This document shows positions 43,533 to 52,630 of a stretch of 64,000 bases of DNA, piece after piece; positions within the stretch are counted from its first letter, which is position 1, and every line of letters begins with the position of its first letter. Origin of the DNA: SZUA-36 sp963801195 (GTDB lineage Bacteria; Pseudomonadota; Gammaproteobacteria; Xanthomonadales; SZUA-36); contig CAWDDX010000007.1 of the NCBI GenBank assembly GCA_963801195.1, positions 310,001 to 374,000 of the forward strand. The letters are read 5' to 3'. Below the pieces are notes generated by a model that saw only the letters and a list, made by a program, of their open reading frames with translations, ran no database searches and had not been told where the DNA came from. The position numbers and the translations under genes are program-made.

Positions 43533-45173
43533 ATGTATTTGCGTTATTTTGGGCTCAATGAGGCGCCGTTTTCAATAACCCCGGATCCGGCTTTTGTCTT
43601 TCTGAGTCCGCGTCACCGTGATGCGCTGGCCCACCTGATGTACGGGGTTGGCAAAGGCGGAAGCGGTGGTTTTGTTCAATTGACCGGTGAAGTGGGGACC
43701 GGCAAAACGACTTTGTGCCGGTGTCTCCTGGAGCAAATTCCGGAAGGTACACATATCGCCCTGTTGCTCAACCCACTGGTAACACCTCGTGAGTTACTGG
43801 CGGCAATCAGCGAAGAACTCGGCATCGATATCCGTGAATCAGTGGACAGCACGCGTTTGCTTGTGGACGGACTCAACCGTTACCTGTTGGCTGCCCACGA
43901 TCGTGGTGAACGCGTGGTGGTTGTCATTGATGAGGCGCAGAACCTGAGCCCCGAGGCCCTGGAGCAGGTCAGGTTGCTGACAAACCTCGAAACCAGTAAA
44001 GAAAAACTGTTGCAAATCGTCCTGCTGGGTCAACCTGAATTGAGGGATCTGTTGCAACGCCGCACATTGCGACAATTGGCCCAGCGGATTACTGCCCGCT
44101 TTCACTTGAGTCCGTTAGGTCCGAAGGATACGCATTTGTACATCCGGCACCGCATGCAGGTTGCCGGTGCACAACGCAACCCGTTCCGCAGGAGCGCGAT
44201 GAATGCGCTCTATCAACGTTCGCAGGGCATCCCGAGGTTGATAAACATCATCGCAGACCGGTCCCTGATCGCAGCATTTGCCAAGGAGCGACTGGACGTG
44301 ACGGCGGCGATGGTGCATGAAGCGGCCAACGAGGTACAGTTGGGAGAGCGCCAGGTAAAACGCGTACACTGGCCTTTGTGGCTGGGCGCCGGCGCCGCAA
44401 CCGCAATTGCCGTTCTCGCAGTGGCTACGTTCACTGATTTTCACCTGCCCGCAGATACCGGCAACCCTGATGGCACTGACATCGTCCTGCCGCTAGCGGG
44501 GCAGGGTAAGTTGATACCCGAAGCCATTACACCGGCGGTTCCGGAGGTGCCGGATCAAGTGGCGAAACCGGAGGTCAAAACACTGGACAAGGCCTGGCTC
44601 GAGGAACATCAGCAGGTGGTTTGGCAGGGTCTTGCCGAGATGTGGGGCCAGCCCGGGGCCGCATTTACGATCCAGGCGGCCTGTAACGGCGACAGCAGCC
44701 TTGGTTACGCCTGTTTGCGGGACCAGGGTAACTGGTCAAAGATCAGCCGCCTCGGGTTGCCAGTGGTGCTGGTGCTTCAGCAGGAAAAACCCGGCTACCT
44801 CTTATTGCAGGGTGTGGATAACGATCGCCTGCTGGTGGGAAGCAGGGATCGGCCGATCACGGTTTCGAGGGAATCGGTTGAATCCCGATGGCTGGGAACC
44901 TATCTCGTAGCATGGCCGCAGGCGGCGGATTGGCCCACCTATGTCGGCCGGGGTGACACGGGGCCCGCCGTGTCAACCATCATGGATATGGCCACCCGGG
45001 TGGATGAGCCGTATAACGGAGAACCGGTGTTCAATGCGGCCTTTGAGCTCTGGTTAAAAAACTTCCAGGTTCGAAATGGTTTGCAGTCAGATGGTATCGT
45101 TGGGCGCAATACCCTACTGCATTTGATGACGGCTTCGATAGAAGAGCCGAAACTGTTACGGACTTGGGAATAA
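43533..45173 (+). CDS. gspA: ExeA/GspA-type AAA ATPase with peptidoglycan-binding domain
   Basis: Inner-membrane ATPase that with GspB helps assemble the type II secretin through the cell wall. It has 546 residues. It starts MYLRYFGLNEAPFSITPDP, the family signature; Walker A is LTGEVGTGKTTLC and Walker B is VVVVIDEAQNLS. A membrane helix follows (LWLGAGAATAIAVLAVATF, about residue 290). The periplasmic part ends in a PG-binding domain (FQVRNGLQSDGIVGRNTLL). gspB follows 18 bases later; no gspC-M genes are in the window. Confidence 0.92.
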   Translation: MYLRYFGLNEAPFSITPDPAFVFLSPRHRDALAHLMYGVGKGGSGGFVQLTGEVGTGKTTLCRCLLEQIPEGTHIALLLNPLVTPRELLAAISEELGIDIRESVDSTRLLVDGLNRYLLAAHDRGERVVVVIDEAQNLSPEALEQVRLLTNLETSKEKLLQIVLLGQPELRDLLQRRTLRQLAQRITARFHLSPLGPKDTHLYIRHRMQVAGAQRNPFRRSAMNALYQRSQGIPRLINIIADRSLIAAFAKERLDVTAAMVHEAANEVQLGERQVKRVHWPLWLGAGAATAIAVLAVATFTDFHLPADTGNPDGTDIVLPLAGQGKLIPEAITPAVPEVPDQVAKPEVKTLDKAWLEEHQQVVWQGLAEMWGQPGAAFTIQAACNGDSSLGYACLRDQGNWSKISRLGLPVVLVLQQEKPGYLLLQGVDNDRLLVGSRDRPITVSRESVESRWLGTYLVAWPQAADWPTYVGRGDTGPAVSTIMDMATRVDEPYNGEPVFNAAFELWLKNFQVRNGLQSDGIVGRNTLLHLMTASIEEPKLLRTWE

Positions 45174-45191
45174 ATTCGAGGCCACTTAATT

Positions 45192-45953
45192 ATGTCCATA
45201 CTTCTGGAAGCACTTAGAAAATCAGAAAAAAACCAGCGTTCGCATGAAACGCCAACTATTCATACAGATGACCAATCCGGGACCGTTTCCGAGACGCTTC
45301 AGACCGCTCCGCTGGCCTTGTTGCTGGCCGCTGCTCTATTAATAAGCGGATGGATTGTCTGGAAACAGTACCAGCCTCCTGCCGGGAGCTACCAACCACC
45401 GGTTACCCTGACGGCGGCCAGGAGCCATAAAGTTACCAAACCGGTGGCTGAGGACAAGTCGGTCAAGGTGGAGTCTCCAACACCTCCAGTCGCCACACCC
45501 GCGACGCAGAACCGGACACCCGTGGAGACCTATCAAGCGCCGAAAATTGTTGAAGAAAAGACTACGGCCGCCAGCATCGCTGCAACAAACCCCAACAGTG
45601 CGGACGTTGCCCCGAAAGAAACCGCAGTGCCAGGCAGTGCCGGTACGACCAATCAGCCTACCCAAACAACAGAGTCCAAAGAGCCGGTGGAGAATTCGCA
45701 GGAGGAATTTCACCCGGGTGAGCCCGAGCCTATCAGTTATTGGGAGCTTCCCGATGCGGTCCGTGCCGAGGTGCCTGAAATCAAGTTCAGCGTGTTGGTT
45801 TATGCCGCTGATCCGGCCGACCGCTTCGTGTTGATCAATGGTCAACGACTGGGAGAGGGTGACAGCGCCAAACCCGGGCTCCTGGTCAAGGAGATCAGGC
45901 GTGATGGTGTCGTATTCAGCTATCGTCTTTATCAGTTCCTTGTAAATAGATAG
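45192..45953 (+). CDS. gspB: GspB-like type II secretion accessory protein
   Basis: 253 residues. It starts MSILLEALRKSEKNQRS, the typical cytosolic GspB/ExeB opening, then has one membrane helix (LALLLAAALLISGWIVW). A long Pro/Thr/Glu-rich periplasmic linker occupies about residues 60-180. The C-terminal domain runs from LPDAVRAEVPEIKFSVLVYA to FVLINGQRLGEGD and ends VVFSYRLYQFLV. It partners with the preceding GspA. Confidence 0.88.
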   Translation: MSILLEALRKSEKNQRSHETPTIHTDDQSGTVSETLQTAPLALLLAAALLISGWIVWKQYQPPAGSYQPPVTLTAARSHKVTKPVAEDKSVKVESPTPPVATPATQNRTPVETYQAPKIVEEKTTAASIAATNPNSADVAPKETAVPGSAGTTNQPTQTTESKEPVENSQEEFHPGEPEPISYWELPDAVRAEVPEIKFSVLVYAADPADRFVLINGQRLGEGDSAKPGLLVKEIRRDGVVFSYRLYQFLVNR

Positions 45954-45976
45954 CCGTCAAAAGACGGTCTTTGCCG

Positions 45977-46666
45977 ATGGACTCGGGCATTGTCACCAAC
46001 TGGTCAAAATCACCACCCCGCTTCCCCTGGGTGACCTTGACCCTGTTTCTGTTTTGTTCCGGTGTCAAATTGCTGCATTCCGGCATGACACCGCTTGCCC
46101 AGAATGCAATGCTGGAGATGGGCGGCGTGATACCCGATCAGTTGGCGCCGATATTCAATCGTCCGTTCACGGGATGGGCCGATTATCCGCTGTTAACACT
46201 GGTAAGCGCACTGTTTATCCACGCAAGCTGGCTACACCTTCTCGGCAACATGGCTTATCTCTGGGTCTTTGGCCTGCCCCTGGAGCGCCGACTGGGTGGC
46301 CTGGGCATGGCGCTGGTATTCGTACTGGGCGGCGCCTTGTCCAACCTGTTCGTCGTGATGCGCTTGCCGGATCTGACGTCACCCATCGTCGGTGCCAGTG
46401 GCGCCATCTCGGCGGTGGTTGGCGCGTACCTGGGCATGTTTCCGTCCCGGCGAATCGGTATGTTGCTGCCATTGGGTCTCTACCTCCAGTTTGCGCGGGT
46501 ACCGGCCCTGCTCGTAATCGGTTCCTGGTTTACACTGCAGTTGGTTTACACCGTACTTGGCCCCATAACTGGAGTAGTTGCCTGGTGGACACACATGGCG
46601 GGTTTTACGCTGGGTTTGATGTTCGCCTTGTTGGTTCGGGCGACAGCTCAGATAAAATTAGGATAA
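45977..46666 (+). CDS. Rhomboid-family intramembrane serine protease
   Basis: 229 residues with about six membrane helices. The catalytic dyad is visible: Ser in GASGAISAVVGAYLG (GxSG) and His in WWTHMAGFTLGLMFALL. ALFIHASWLHLLGNMAYLWVFG is the conserved helix 2 region (HxxxN), and LERRLGG follows it. The start is ATG 45977, although a TTG two codons earlier is in frame. The gene is 23 bases after gspB and 3 bases before the DUF1820 gene. Confidence 0.92.
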   Translation: MDSGIVTNWSKSPPRFPWVTLTLFLFCSGVKLLHSGMTPLAQNAMLEMGGVIPDQLAPIFNRPFTGWADYPLLTLVSALFIHASWLHLLGNMAYLWVFGLPLERRLGGLGMALVFVLGGALSNLFVVMRLPDLTSPIVGASGAISAVVGAYLGMFPSRRIGMLLPLGLYLQFARVPALLVIGSWFTLQLVYTVLGPITGVVAWWTHMAGFTLGLMFALLVRATAQIKLG

Positions 46667-46669
46667 ACG

Positions 46670-47008
46670 ATGGCGAGACCTGAAAACGAGAAATTGTTCC
46701 GAATTGCTTTCCTCAACCATGGCAAGGTATACGAACTGTTTTGTACGGGTGTTTGTACCAGTGGACTGCTGGGCTTTGTCGAGGTTTCAGGCCTCGAGTT
46801 TGCTGACAAGGATTCGCTGGTCGTCGACCCGACCGAAGAAAAAATGCGGGATGAGTTTGATGGTGTGGAGATTTTACATCTACCCATACACAGCGTACTG
46901 CGTGTTGAGCAGGTAAAGATGAAAGGACCCGTGGTTATCCGTGACAGGGAAAGTGGCGAAAAAGTCACACCATTTCCGATCCAGCCGGGTGGCCGCAGCC
47001 GGGTCTGA
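46670..47008 (+). CDS. DUF1820-family protein
   Basis: 112 residues, soluble. FRIAFLNHGKVYELFCTGVC, LLGFVEVSGLEFAD, VVDPTEEKMRDEFDGV and HLPIHSVLRVEQV match the DUF1820 pattern found across gammaproteobacteria; its role is not known to me. It starts 3 bases after the rhomboid stop, suggesting translation from one mRNA. The convergent ctpA gene ends 15 bases away. Confidence 0.85.
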   Translation: MARPENEKLFRIAFLNHGKVYELFCTGVCTSGLLGFVEVSGLEFADKDSLVVDPTEEKMRDEFDGVEILHLPIHSVLRVEQVKMKGPVVIRDRESGEKVTPFPIQPGGRSRV

Positions 47009-47023
47009 CCGCATTCCCCACTG

Positions 47024-48328
47024 TCAGGGATTGGCGCCGGCCTGCGGTGGTGAAAGAATGCTTGCGGCTTTCAATAACATCAGTGCCTGGTACATCGCGT
47101 AATCGTCGGCGGCACCCACCTCGGAATTGAAAACCGGTTGGCTTTTCTGCGCTTCGCTCCTCAGGTGCCTGTCGAGATCGACTTCCCTTTTACCCGGGTC
47201 ATCTTTTTCGACGACTTGAACTTCGTTGATTTCGACATCCGGCAGGATACCCTTCGCCTGTATCGATCGTCCGCTTGGTGTGTAGTAACGCGAAGTTGTA
47301 AGGCGAATGCCGGAACCGTTACGCAAATTCAGAACGGATTGGACCGATCCTTTTCCAAACGTCTTTTCACCGACGATCAACGCCCGACCGTGATCCTGTA
47401 ATGCCCCGGCCAGCACCTCCGAGGCCGATGCCGTGCTCCGGTCGACCAGCACAACCACGGGAATGCCCGTCAGCCACTGACCTGGCTTAGCCGTGTATTC
47501 GAGTTGGTTTTCAGACCTTCCACGGGTGGTTACAATCAATCCGTTGTCGAGCAAGCCGTCGGCAATCGTTATGGCTGGCATCAGCACCCCACCGGGGTTG
47601 TTACGCAGATCCAGAACCACGCCTTTTAACGGTCCATCGAGGTTGGACTGCATGTATTCGATCTGCTCCAGCAGTTCATCGGCGGTCTTGCGGGTAAAGT
47701 GGGTGATCTGGAAATAACCGTAATCGCCGTCCACCGGCCTGCTGAATACACTGGCAACCTCGACGAAATCCCTCACCAGTTCGAGCTCGGAAACTTCTCC
47801 ATTCTGATGTCTGATGGTTACATCCACCGCGGTGCCGGCTTCGCCACGCAAGCTATCTACGGACTGTTGCAGATTCTGCTTGCGTAAGTCCATGCCGTCA
47901 ATTGAAGTGATCACGTCACCGACGACCACGCCTGCTTTGTCCGCCGCGCCCCCGTCGATAACATATGCGACTTTCACCTGATTTTTTTGAATGGCGATTT
48001 CAACACCGATACCGCTGTAACGGCCACGGGAATTATCATCGAGTTGATGGAATTCATCCGCCTCCATGTAGGAAGAGTGCGGGTCCAGTTCTGAAAGCAT
48101 ACCGCGAATTGCGGCGTTTAAAAGCGTATGGTCATCCACTTCTTCCACGAAATTATTGCGGACCTGGTTGAATACATCGGTGAAGGTGCGCAAATCATCC
48201 AGTGTCAATTGAGCGCTCGCAGGTGCGTTCTCAGTTTCGGCCGCCAGCAGCACGGCGGGCACCAGCAACAGTGCCAAAATAAACTTTCTGAAGGTTTTTA
48301 TCATATTCGCTTGTCGCTTTGTGTTCAT
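47024..48328 (-). CDS. ctpA: Carboxy-terminal processing protease (S41 family)
   Basis: Periplasmic serine protease of 434 residues. The signal peptide is visible (MIKTFRKFILALLLVPAVLLAAE, within the first 32 residues). A PDZ domain includes YSGIGVEIAIQKNQVKVAYV and GDVITSIDG. The catalytic Ser is in DRSTASASEVLAGAL and the Lys in GEKTFGKGSVQ. It starts 7 bases after the envC stop, completing gpmI-envC-ctpA. CtpA-type proteases elsewhere trim cell-wall hydrolases, which fits its place next to the hydrolase activator EnvC (inference). Confidence 0.95.
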   Translation of the reverse strand: MNTKRQANMIKTFRKFILALLLVPAVLLAAETENAPASAQLTLDDLRTFTDVFNQVRNNFVEEVDDHTLLNAAIRGMLSELDPHSSYMEADEFHQLDDNSRGRYSGIGVEIAIQKNQVKVAYVIDGGAADKAGVVVGDVITSIDGMDLRKQNLQQSVDSLRGEAGTAVDVTIRHQNGEVSELELVRDFVEVASVFSRPVDGDYGYFQITHFTRKTADELLEQIEYMQSNLDGPLKGVVLDLRNNPGGVLMPAITIADGLLDNGLIVTTRGRSENQLEYTAKPGQWLTGIPVVVLVDRSTASASEVLAGALQDHGRALIVGEKTFGKGSVQSVLNLRNGSGIRLTTSRYYTPSGRSIQAKGILPDVEINEVQVVEKDDPGKREVDLDRHLRSEAQKSQPVFNSEVGAADDYAMYQALMLLKAASILSPPQAGANP

Positions 48329-48335
48329 GATTGCT

Positions 48336-49490
48336 CTAACGTTTCAGCCATACTGCAGGATCAATAGCCTTGCCGTCTTTCCTTATTTCAAAATAAAGGC
48401 CGTCCCCGTTCATCGGGCTTGTGCCTACCGTGCTGATCTGGCTGCCCGGTTCCACCCAGTCGCCAACTTCGCGCAAAAGACTTTCATTGTTGGCGTAAAG
48501 GCTCATGAACCCGTCGCCGTGATCTATGATCATAAGCAGGCCGTAGCCCCTCAGCCAGTCGGAGTATGCAACGCGTCCATAGGCAACCGGCTTCACCTCG
48601 CTGCCCCTTTCCGCGTCGATCAGCCAACCCTGCCAGCTTAAACCCTCCGTGCGGGGTTGACCGAAGGCGTACTTGACGCGACCCTTCACGGGCAATGGCA
48701 GTTTTCCTTTCAAATTCAGCAGGCCTTGTTGTTGGCCAATCTCTTCAGGAATATCCGCCAGGGCGTTGGAGAGCCTTTCCAGCAACGCTTCGAGATCCTG
48801 CCTGTCACGTTGCAATTCCGCCAGCTGTTTCTCGTCGGTGTCGATACGGCGGGACAGGTTTTCAATCAGCGTCTGCCGTTGATTGCGTTGCTTTGTCATG
48901 TCATCCAGCACGGCTTGTTTGCTCTTTTGAACATCTTCGAGCGCGGACAGTTCCACATCAACTTTGGCTTGCATCTGATCGAGGGTCTCAAGGACCTGTT
49001 TCAGTTCATTGATCTGGACCGCTTGTGAACGGGTAAAATAGTCGTAATAGGCCAGTGTTCTGGAAAGGAGCGCCGGGCTGTCCTGGTTGAGGACGAGCTT
49101 TAACCTGGACTCCCGGCCGAGCCGGTAAGCTGCCATGATTTGGGTAGCGAGTACATCGCGGCGCTTTTCGAGGCTATCCAGGTAATTCCTGCGTTCTTCC
49201 TGGAGAACGACAAGTTCACGCTCATGTTCCTGGCGGGTTGATTCCAGTTCACGCAATTCCAACGCGCTCGCCTGGATTTCGAGATCGGCCGCCCTGAGGG
49301 CTTTCTGTTCGCCGGAAAGTGAGGTGCGGCTGTGTTCGAGCTCTTTTTGCAACGCGCTTATTTCAGACTTCAGTTTTTCCAGCCGGATTTTGGCTTCGGA
49401 CCTGGTAGTGCTTTCAACGGCATGGCAGGTCACGTGGCCAAAAGCCAGCCAGGCAACCATGCTGAAAAATATAAGTCGGCTTAAAGGCAC
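48336..49490 (-). CDS. envC: Murein hydrolase activator EnvC
   Basis: Periplasmic activator of cell-division amidases, 384 residues. An N-terminal signal peptide ends near HVTCHA. A long coiled coil follows (roughly residues 28-255, rich in Glu/Leu/Gln/Arg). The C-terminal LytM domain has YAFGQPRTEGLSWQGW and IIDHGDGFMSLYANNESL. The zinc ligands are not intact (Trp where HxG is expected, YANN in place of YAHx), so it should be non-catalytic, like E. coli EnvC. FtsX, its expected partner, is encoded at 30-31 kb. Confidence 0.92.
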   Translation of the reverse strand: MPLSRLIFFSMVAWLAFGHVTCHAVESTTRSEAKIRLEKLKSEISALQKELEHSRTSLSGEQKALRAADLEIQASALELRELESTRQEHERELVVLQEERRNYLDSLEKRRDVLATQIMAAYRLGRESRLKLVLNQDSPALLSRTLAYYDYFTRSQAVQINELKQVLETLDQMQAKVDVELSALEDVQKSKQAVLDDMTKQRNQRQTLIENLSRRIDTDEKQLAELQRDRQDLEALLERLSNALADIPEEIGQQQGLLNLKGKLPLPVKGRVKYAFGQPRTEGLSWQGWLIDAERGSEVKPVAYGRVAYSDWLRGYGLLMIIDHGDGFMSLYANNESLLREVGDWVEPGSQISTVGTSPMNGDGLYFEIRKDGKAIDPAVWLKR

Positions 49491-49497
49491 TAACTAC

Positions 49498-51078
49498 TCA
49501 GTCCCCGGGAGACGATTTGTCGATCAGCTCCAGCAACGGATGTCCGGTCATTTCGCCGGGTTGTTCCAGGTCCAGCAGGTACAACATTGTCGGTGCGATA
49601 TCCCTGAGCGCTCCGCCCGCTATGGCCTTGGCTCTGCGGCCAAAATAGACCAGCGGCACCGGGTTGGTCGTATGTGCCGTATGGTTTTGACCGGTCTGGT
49701 GGTCTTTCATTTGTTCGATATTGCCGTGATCTGCGGAGATCAGTAACTCACCATGTGCCGACTGGATTGCCGTCAGCACAACCCCCAAACAGCGGTCCAC
49801 CGCCTCAACCGCCTTGATGGCCGCGGCCATGCTACCCGTATGACCGACCATGTCAGGGTTGGCCACGTTGCAGATGATAACGTCATACTTGCCACCGCGG
49901 ATGGCCTTGTCAAGTTCGTCCGACAGTTCCCCGATGCTCATCTCAGGCTGGAGGTCGTAGGTCGCAACCTTGGGGGAGGGCACCAACAACCGGGATTCCC
50001 CTGCAAAGGGCTCCTCTTCACCACCATTGAAGAAAAAAGTCACGTGGGCGTATTTCTCAGTCTCCGCAATCCGCAGTTGGCGCAATCCATTTCGGGAGAG
50101 TACCTGTCCCAGCAGATTGGTGAGTTTTTCCGGAGGAAAGGCGATTTCGGCCGGCAGACCTTCCAGGTATTGGGTCATGCAGACAAATGATGAAAGTCCA
50201 GGTGCTTTCCGTTCAAAACCGGAAAAACCCGGTTGTATGAACGCCTGGCTGATTTCCCTGGCCCTGTCGGCCCTGAAATTGATAAAAATAACTGCGTCTC
50301 CGTCCTTTATTCCCTTAAACGATCCAATCGCAGTCGGGCTTACGAATTCATCGTTTTCTTCCCTGTCGTAGGCTGCCTGCAGTGCGGTGGCGGCATCATC
50401 GTAGTGATACATGCCCTCGCCCCTGACCAATACGTCCCACGCCTTTTCGACCCGGTCCCAGCGCTTATCGCGATCCATCGCATAATAGCGGCCGCATAAG
50501 CTGCCGATAGCGGCGTCACCCAGGCCACTCAGGGTGTCCTGCATTTTTTGGATGGAAGCCGCGGCACTGCGCGGGGGCGTATCACGCCCGTCGAGAAAAG
50601 CGTGCACGCGAATTTTGAAAGCTCCCCGGGCGGCGGCCGTTTGCACCATTGCGATGAAATGATCCTCTTGGCTGTGGACCCCGCCGGGGGACAGCAGGCC
50701 CATGACATGCAGCGTGGAACACTGCGTTCGGCTTGCATCAATTGCTTTGACCAGTGCCGGGTTGTGCGCGAAACTGCCGTCCCTGATAGCGTTGCTGATT
50801 CGGGTCAGGTTCTGGAAGACAACACGCCCGGCGCCGATATTCATGTGCCCCACTTCAGAATTTCCCATCTGACCGGGGGGTAAGCCCACAAACTCACCCG
50901 ATGTGTTGATGGTCGTTTCCACGCCAAGTTGTCGAATTTTGTCCCAGCAAGGTGTACTGGCCTGGCTGATGGCATTGTCCGTGTCGTCTTTCCGGCAGCC
51001 CCAGCCATCCAGTATCATTAACAGTAAAGGTCTGGCCGGGCTGGTTTTTGCGTCTTGTCGTGATACTGATTCTGTCAT
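49498..51078 (-). CDS. gpmI: 2,3-bisphosphoglycerate-independent phosphoglycerate mutase
   Basis: Mn-dependent interconversion of 3- and 2-phosphoglycerate. It has 526 residues from ATG 51078. Family motifs: LLLMILDGWGCRKDD (metal Asp), GNSEVGHMNIGAGR (the phosphorylated Ser), HAFLDGRDTPP, FFNGGEEEPFAGE, NVANPDMVGHTG and SADHGNIEQM (metal ligands). It heads gpmI-envC-ctpA with 7-base gaps. The frame is open 15 codons upstream, but these are not family-like. Confidence 0.96.
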   Translation of the reverse strand: MTESVSRQDAKTSPARPLLLMILDGWGCRKDDTDNAISQASTPCWDKIRQLGVETTINTSGEFVGLPPGQMGNSEVGHMNIGAGRVVFQNLTRISNAIRDGSFAHNPALVKAIDASRTQCSTLHVMGLLSPGGVHSQEDHFIAMVQTAAARGAFKIRVHAFLDGRDTPPRSAAASIQKMQDTLSGLGDAAIGSLCGRYYAMDRDKRWDRVEKAWDVLVRGEGMYHYDDAATALQAAYDREENDEFVSPTAIGSFKGIKDGDAVIFINFRADRAREISQAFIQPGFSGFERKAPGLSSFVCMTQYLEGLPAEIAFPPEKLTNLLGQVLSRNGLRQLRIAETEKYAHVTFFFNGGEEEPFAGESRLLVPSPKVATYDLQPEMSIGELSDELDKAIRGGKYDVIICNVANPDMVGHTGSMAAAIKAVEAVDRCLGVVLTAIQSAHGELLISADHGNIEQMKDHQTGQNHTAHTTNPVPLVYFGRRAKAIAGGALRDIAPTMLYLLDLEQPGEMTGHPLLELIDKSSPGD

Positions 51079-51451
51079 CGGGTTTCCATTGGGTTGCGGG
51101 CGGGAATTGTACTGCGATACCAATTGATCCTGAAACCCCTTACACCGCGATCCGGACTTGGTTCAAAGCTGTCCGGGTAAAATTTGTTGGTTAACTCTTG
51201 TAATCCAACACCTGTGCCACAACTTTGACTCAGGCGCGCGGCGGAGTTAAAGGATGTCACGAATGGGTGACTCTAAAACCGGTACTGTAGCGTGTATATT
51301 ATTTCACAGCATCGGACCAGTCGCAGGTTAAATGCGACCCAAGCAATCGCAGAGCGCAAATTGAATTTGAATTGCGCCTTGAAATAAGCGTTGAACTCAT
51401 TGGAACGAGGTTTCCGATGGTTTCCACCAATGATCCTCGGGAGACTAAAAC
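51079..51451. other. Divergent intergenic region between gpmI and the rhodanese gene
   Basis: No gene is supported. Two short inverted repeats are visible: GTCGCA-N7-TGCGAC (51320-51338) and TGTTGG-N14-CCAACA upstream of it near 51188-51213. Promoters for both flanking genes must lie here, but none matches a consensus clearly. Confidence 0.35.
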
Positions 51452-51877
51452 GTGGGACAATTGATTGAATTTGCCGGTAATCACGGCATGCTGGTAGCCG
51501 GTTTTGCTGCAGTGGTATTGCTACTGATCTGGACAGAAATCGGCCGGCGCACAAGGGGTTACACAGAGATAACACCGCTACAGGCAGTTCAACAAATCAA
51601 TCGGGGTGAAACCTCGATTGTCGACATATCAAGCGCGGCAGACTTTTCCAAGGGACATCTGAGTGGCTCGAAGCACGTTACACTATCCAGGTTCAACGAG
51701 GCGGACCCCGAAATCGAGAAATTGAAATCCGGCCCGGTCCTCGTGGTGTGCAAAAACGGCCAGACTGCCCATACTGCGGCATCGAAACTGGTCAAACTGG
51801 GCGCCACAGACGTGGCCGTCCTCAAGGGTGGTGTCACCCAGTGGGTAGCTGATCAGTATCCGCTTGAACGTAAATAG
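51452..51877 (+). CDS. yibN: Membrane-anchored rhodanese-like protein (YibN-type)
   Basis: 141 residues: one N-terminal membrane helix (GMLVAGFAAVVLLLIWTEI) and a single rhodanese domain (TPLQAVQQINRGETSIVDI, then FSKGHLSGSKHV). The active-site Cys is in VVCKNGQTAHTA, so it is likely catalytic. GTG start with GGGAG about 8 bases upstream. In E. coli the order is yibN-grxC-secB-gpsA; here grxC is absent and secB follows after about 105 bases. The substrate is unknown. Confidence 0.88.
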   Translation: MGQLIEFAGNHGMLVAGFAAVVLLLIWTEIGRRTRGYTEITPLQAVQQINRGETSIVDISSAADFSKGHLSGSKHVTLSRFNEADPEIEKLKSGPVLVVCKNGQTAHTAASKLVKLGATDVAVLKGGVTQWVADQYPLERK

Positions 51878-51983
51878 GTGAAAAGCGGTCTGGTTATACG
51901 GCTGGCCCAATGAGATAATTTTCCTTGTCATTTCATCAACAGGTGAATGGCACCAAACATTCATAGCAAAGAGAAATACGACC

Positions 51984-52490
51984 ATGGCAGAAGAACAGAA
52001 CCAGGACACAGCGACCCAAGAACAGCAGCAGGCACAATTCCAGCTCCAGAAGCTATATGTGAAAGACGTGTCTTTTGAACTACCTAATGCGCCACAGATT
52101 TTCCAGGACGAAGGGCAGATTGAGATCAAGTTGAATCTTGCCCAGAAAGTTGAGAACCTCTCGGAAAATGTTCACGAAGTCAATCTGACAGTGACCGTAA
52201 CGGCAACCATGGGCGAGAAGACAGCTTACCTCGCCGAGGTTCAGCAGGCGGGCATTTTTGCCATCGCCGGCCTCGGTGAACAAGCCAAACACGCTGCGTT
52301 GAATACGCTTTGTCCCAACACCCTGTTTCCCTACGCGCGCCGGATCATTACCGACCTGGTCGCTGAAGGCGGTTTCCCACCGCTGGTGTTACAGCCGATC
52401 AATTTTGACCAGATTTATTCTCAACGTCTGAAAGAGGCACAGGCTCAAGCTACGGCTGCTGAAAACATGGAAGTCCAGGGAAACGCCTGA
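51984..52490 (+). CDS. secB: Protein-export chaperone SecB
   Basis: Tetrameric cytosolic chaperone that hands unfolded preproteins to SecA. It has 168 residues. It shows FQLQKLYVKDVSFELPNAP, VNLTVTVTATMGEKTAYLAE, QAGIFAIAGLGEQAKH and LNTLCPNTLFPYARRIITD followed by GGFPPLVLQPINFDQIYSQR, all SecB-typical. It sits between yibN and gpsA as in E. coli; an inverted-repeat element begins 9 bases after its stop. Confidence 0.97.
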   Translation: MAEEQNQDTATQEQQQAQFQLQKLYVKDVSFELPNAPQIFQDEGQIEIKLNLAQKVENLSENVHEVNLTVTVTATMGEKTAYLAEVQQAGIFAIAGLGEQAKHAALNTLCPNTLFPYARRIITDLVAEGGFPPLVLQPINFDQIYSQRLKEAQAQATAAENMEVQGNA

Positions 52491-52499
52491 TCAGGATCC

Positions 52500-52621
52500 G
52501 TTAACACTATGCAGATGCTCATCGACAGCGGTCATTTTTCTGCAGGACAAGGCGCAGTGAGCGTAGCGTACCCAAGGTACATAAGCGAAACTGCAACGCC
52601 GGGCATCTGCATAGAGTTAAC
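52500..52621. repeat. 122-bp inverted-repeat (MITE-like) element between secB and gpsA
   Basis: The ends are GTTAACACTATGCAGATGC (52500-52518) and, in reverse complement, GTTAACTCTATGCAGATGC (52603-52621): 18 of 19 identical. The interior has a second imperfect cruciform with GGCG/CGCC, CAGT/ACTG and GTACC-CAA-GGTAC arms. It has no coding capacity. It ends 9 bases before the gpsA ATG. I see no clear target duplication, so a structured regulatory element is the alternative reading. Confidence 0.7.
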
Positions 52622-52630
52622 AGGCCCTAG

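Noticed and set aside
43533..45953. Complete type II secretion cluster
   Set aside because: Only gspA and gspB are present; the following genes are a rhomboid protease and DUF1820, so the rest is elsewhere.
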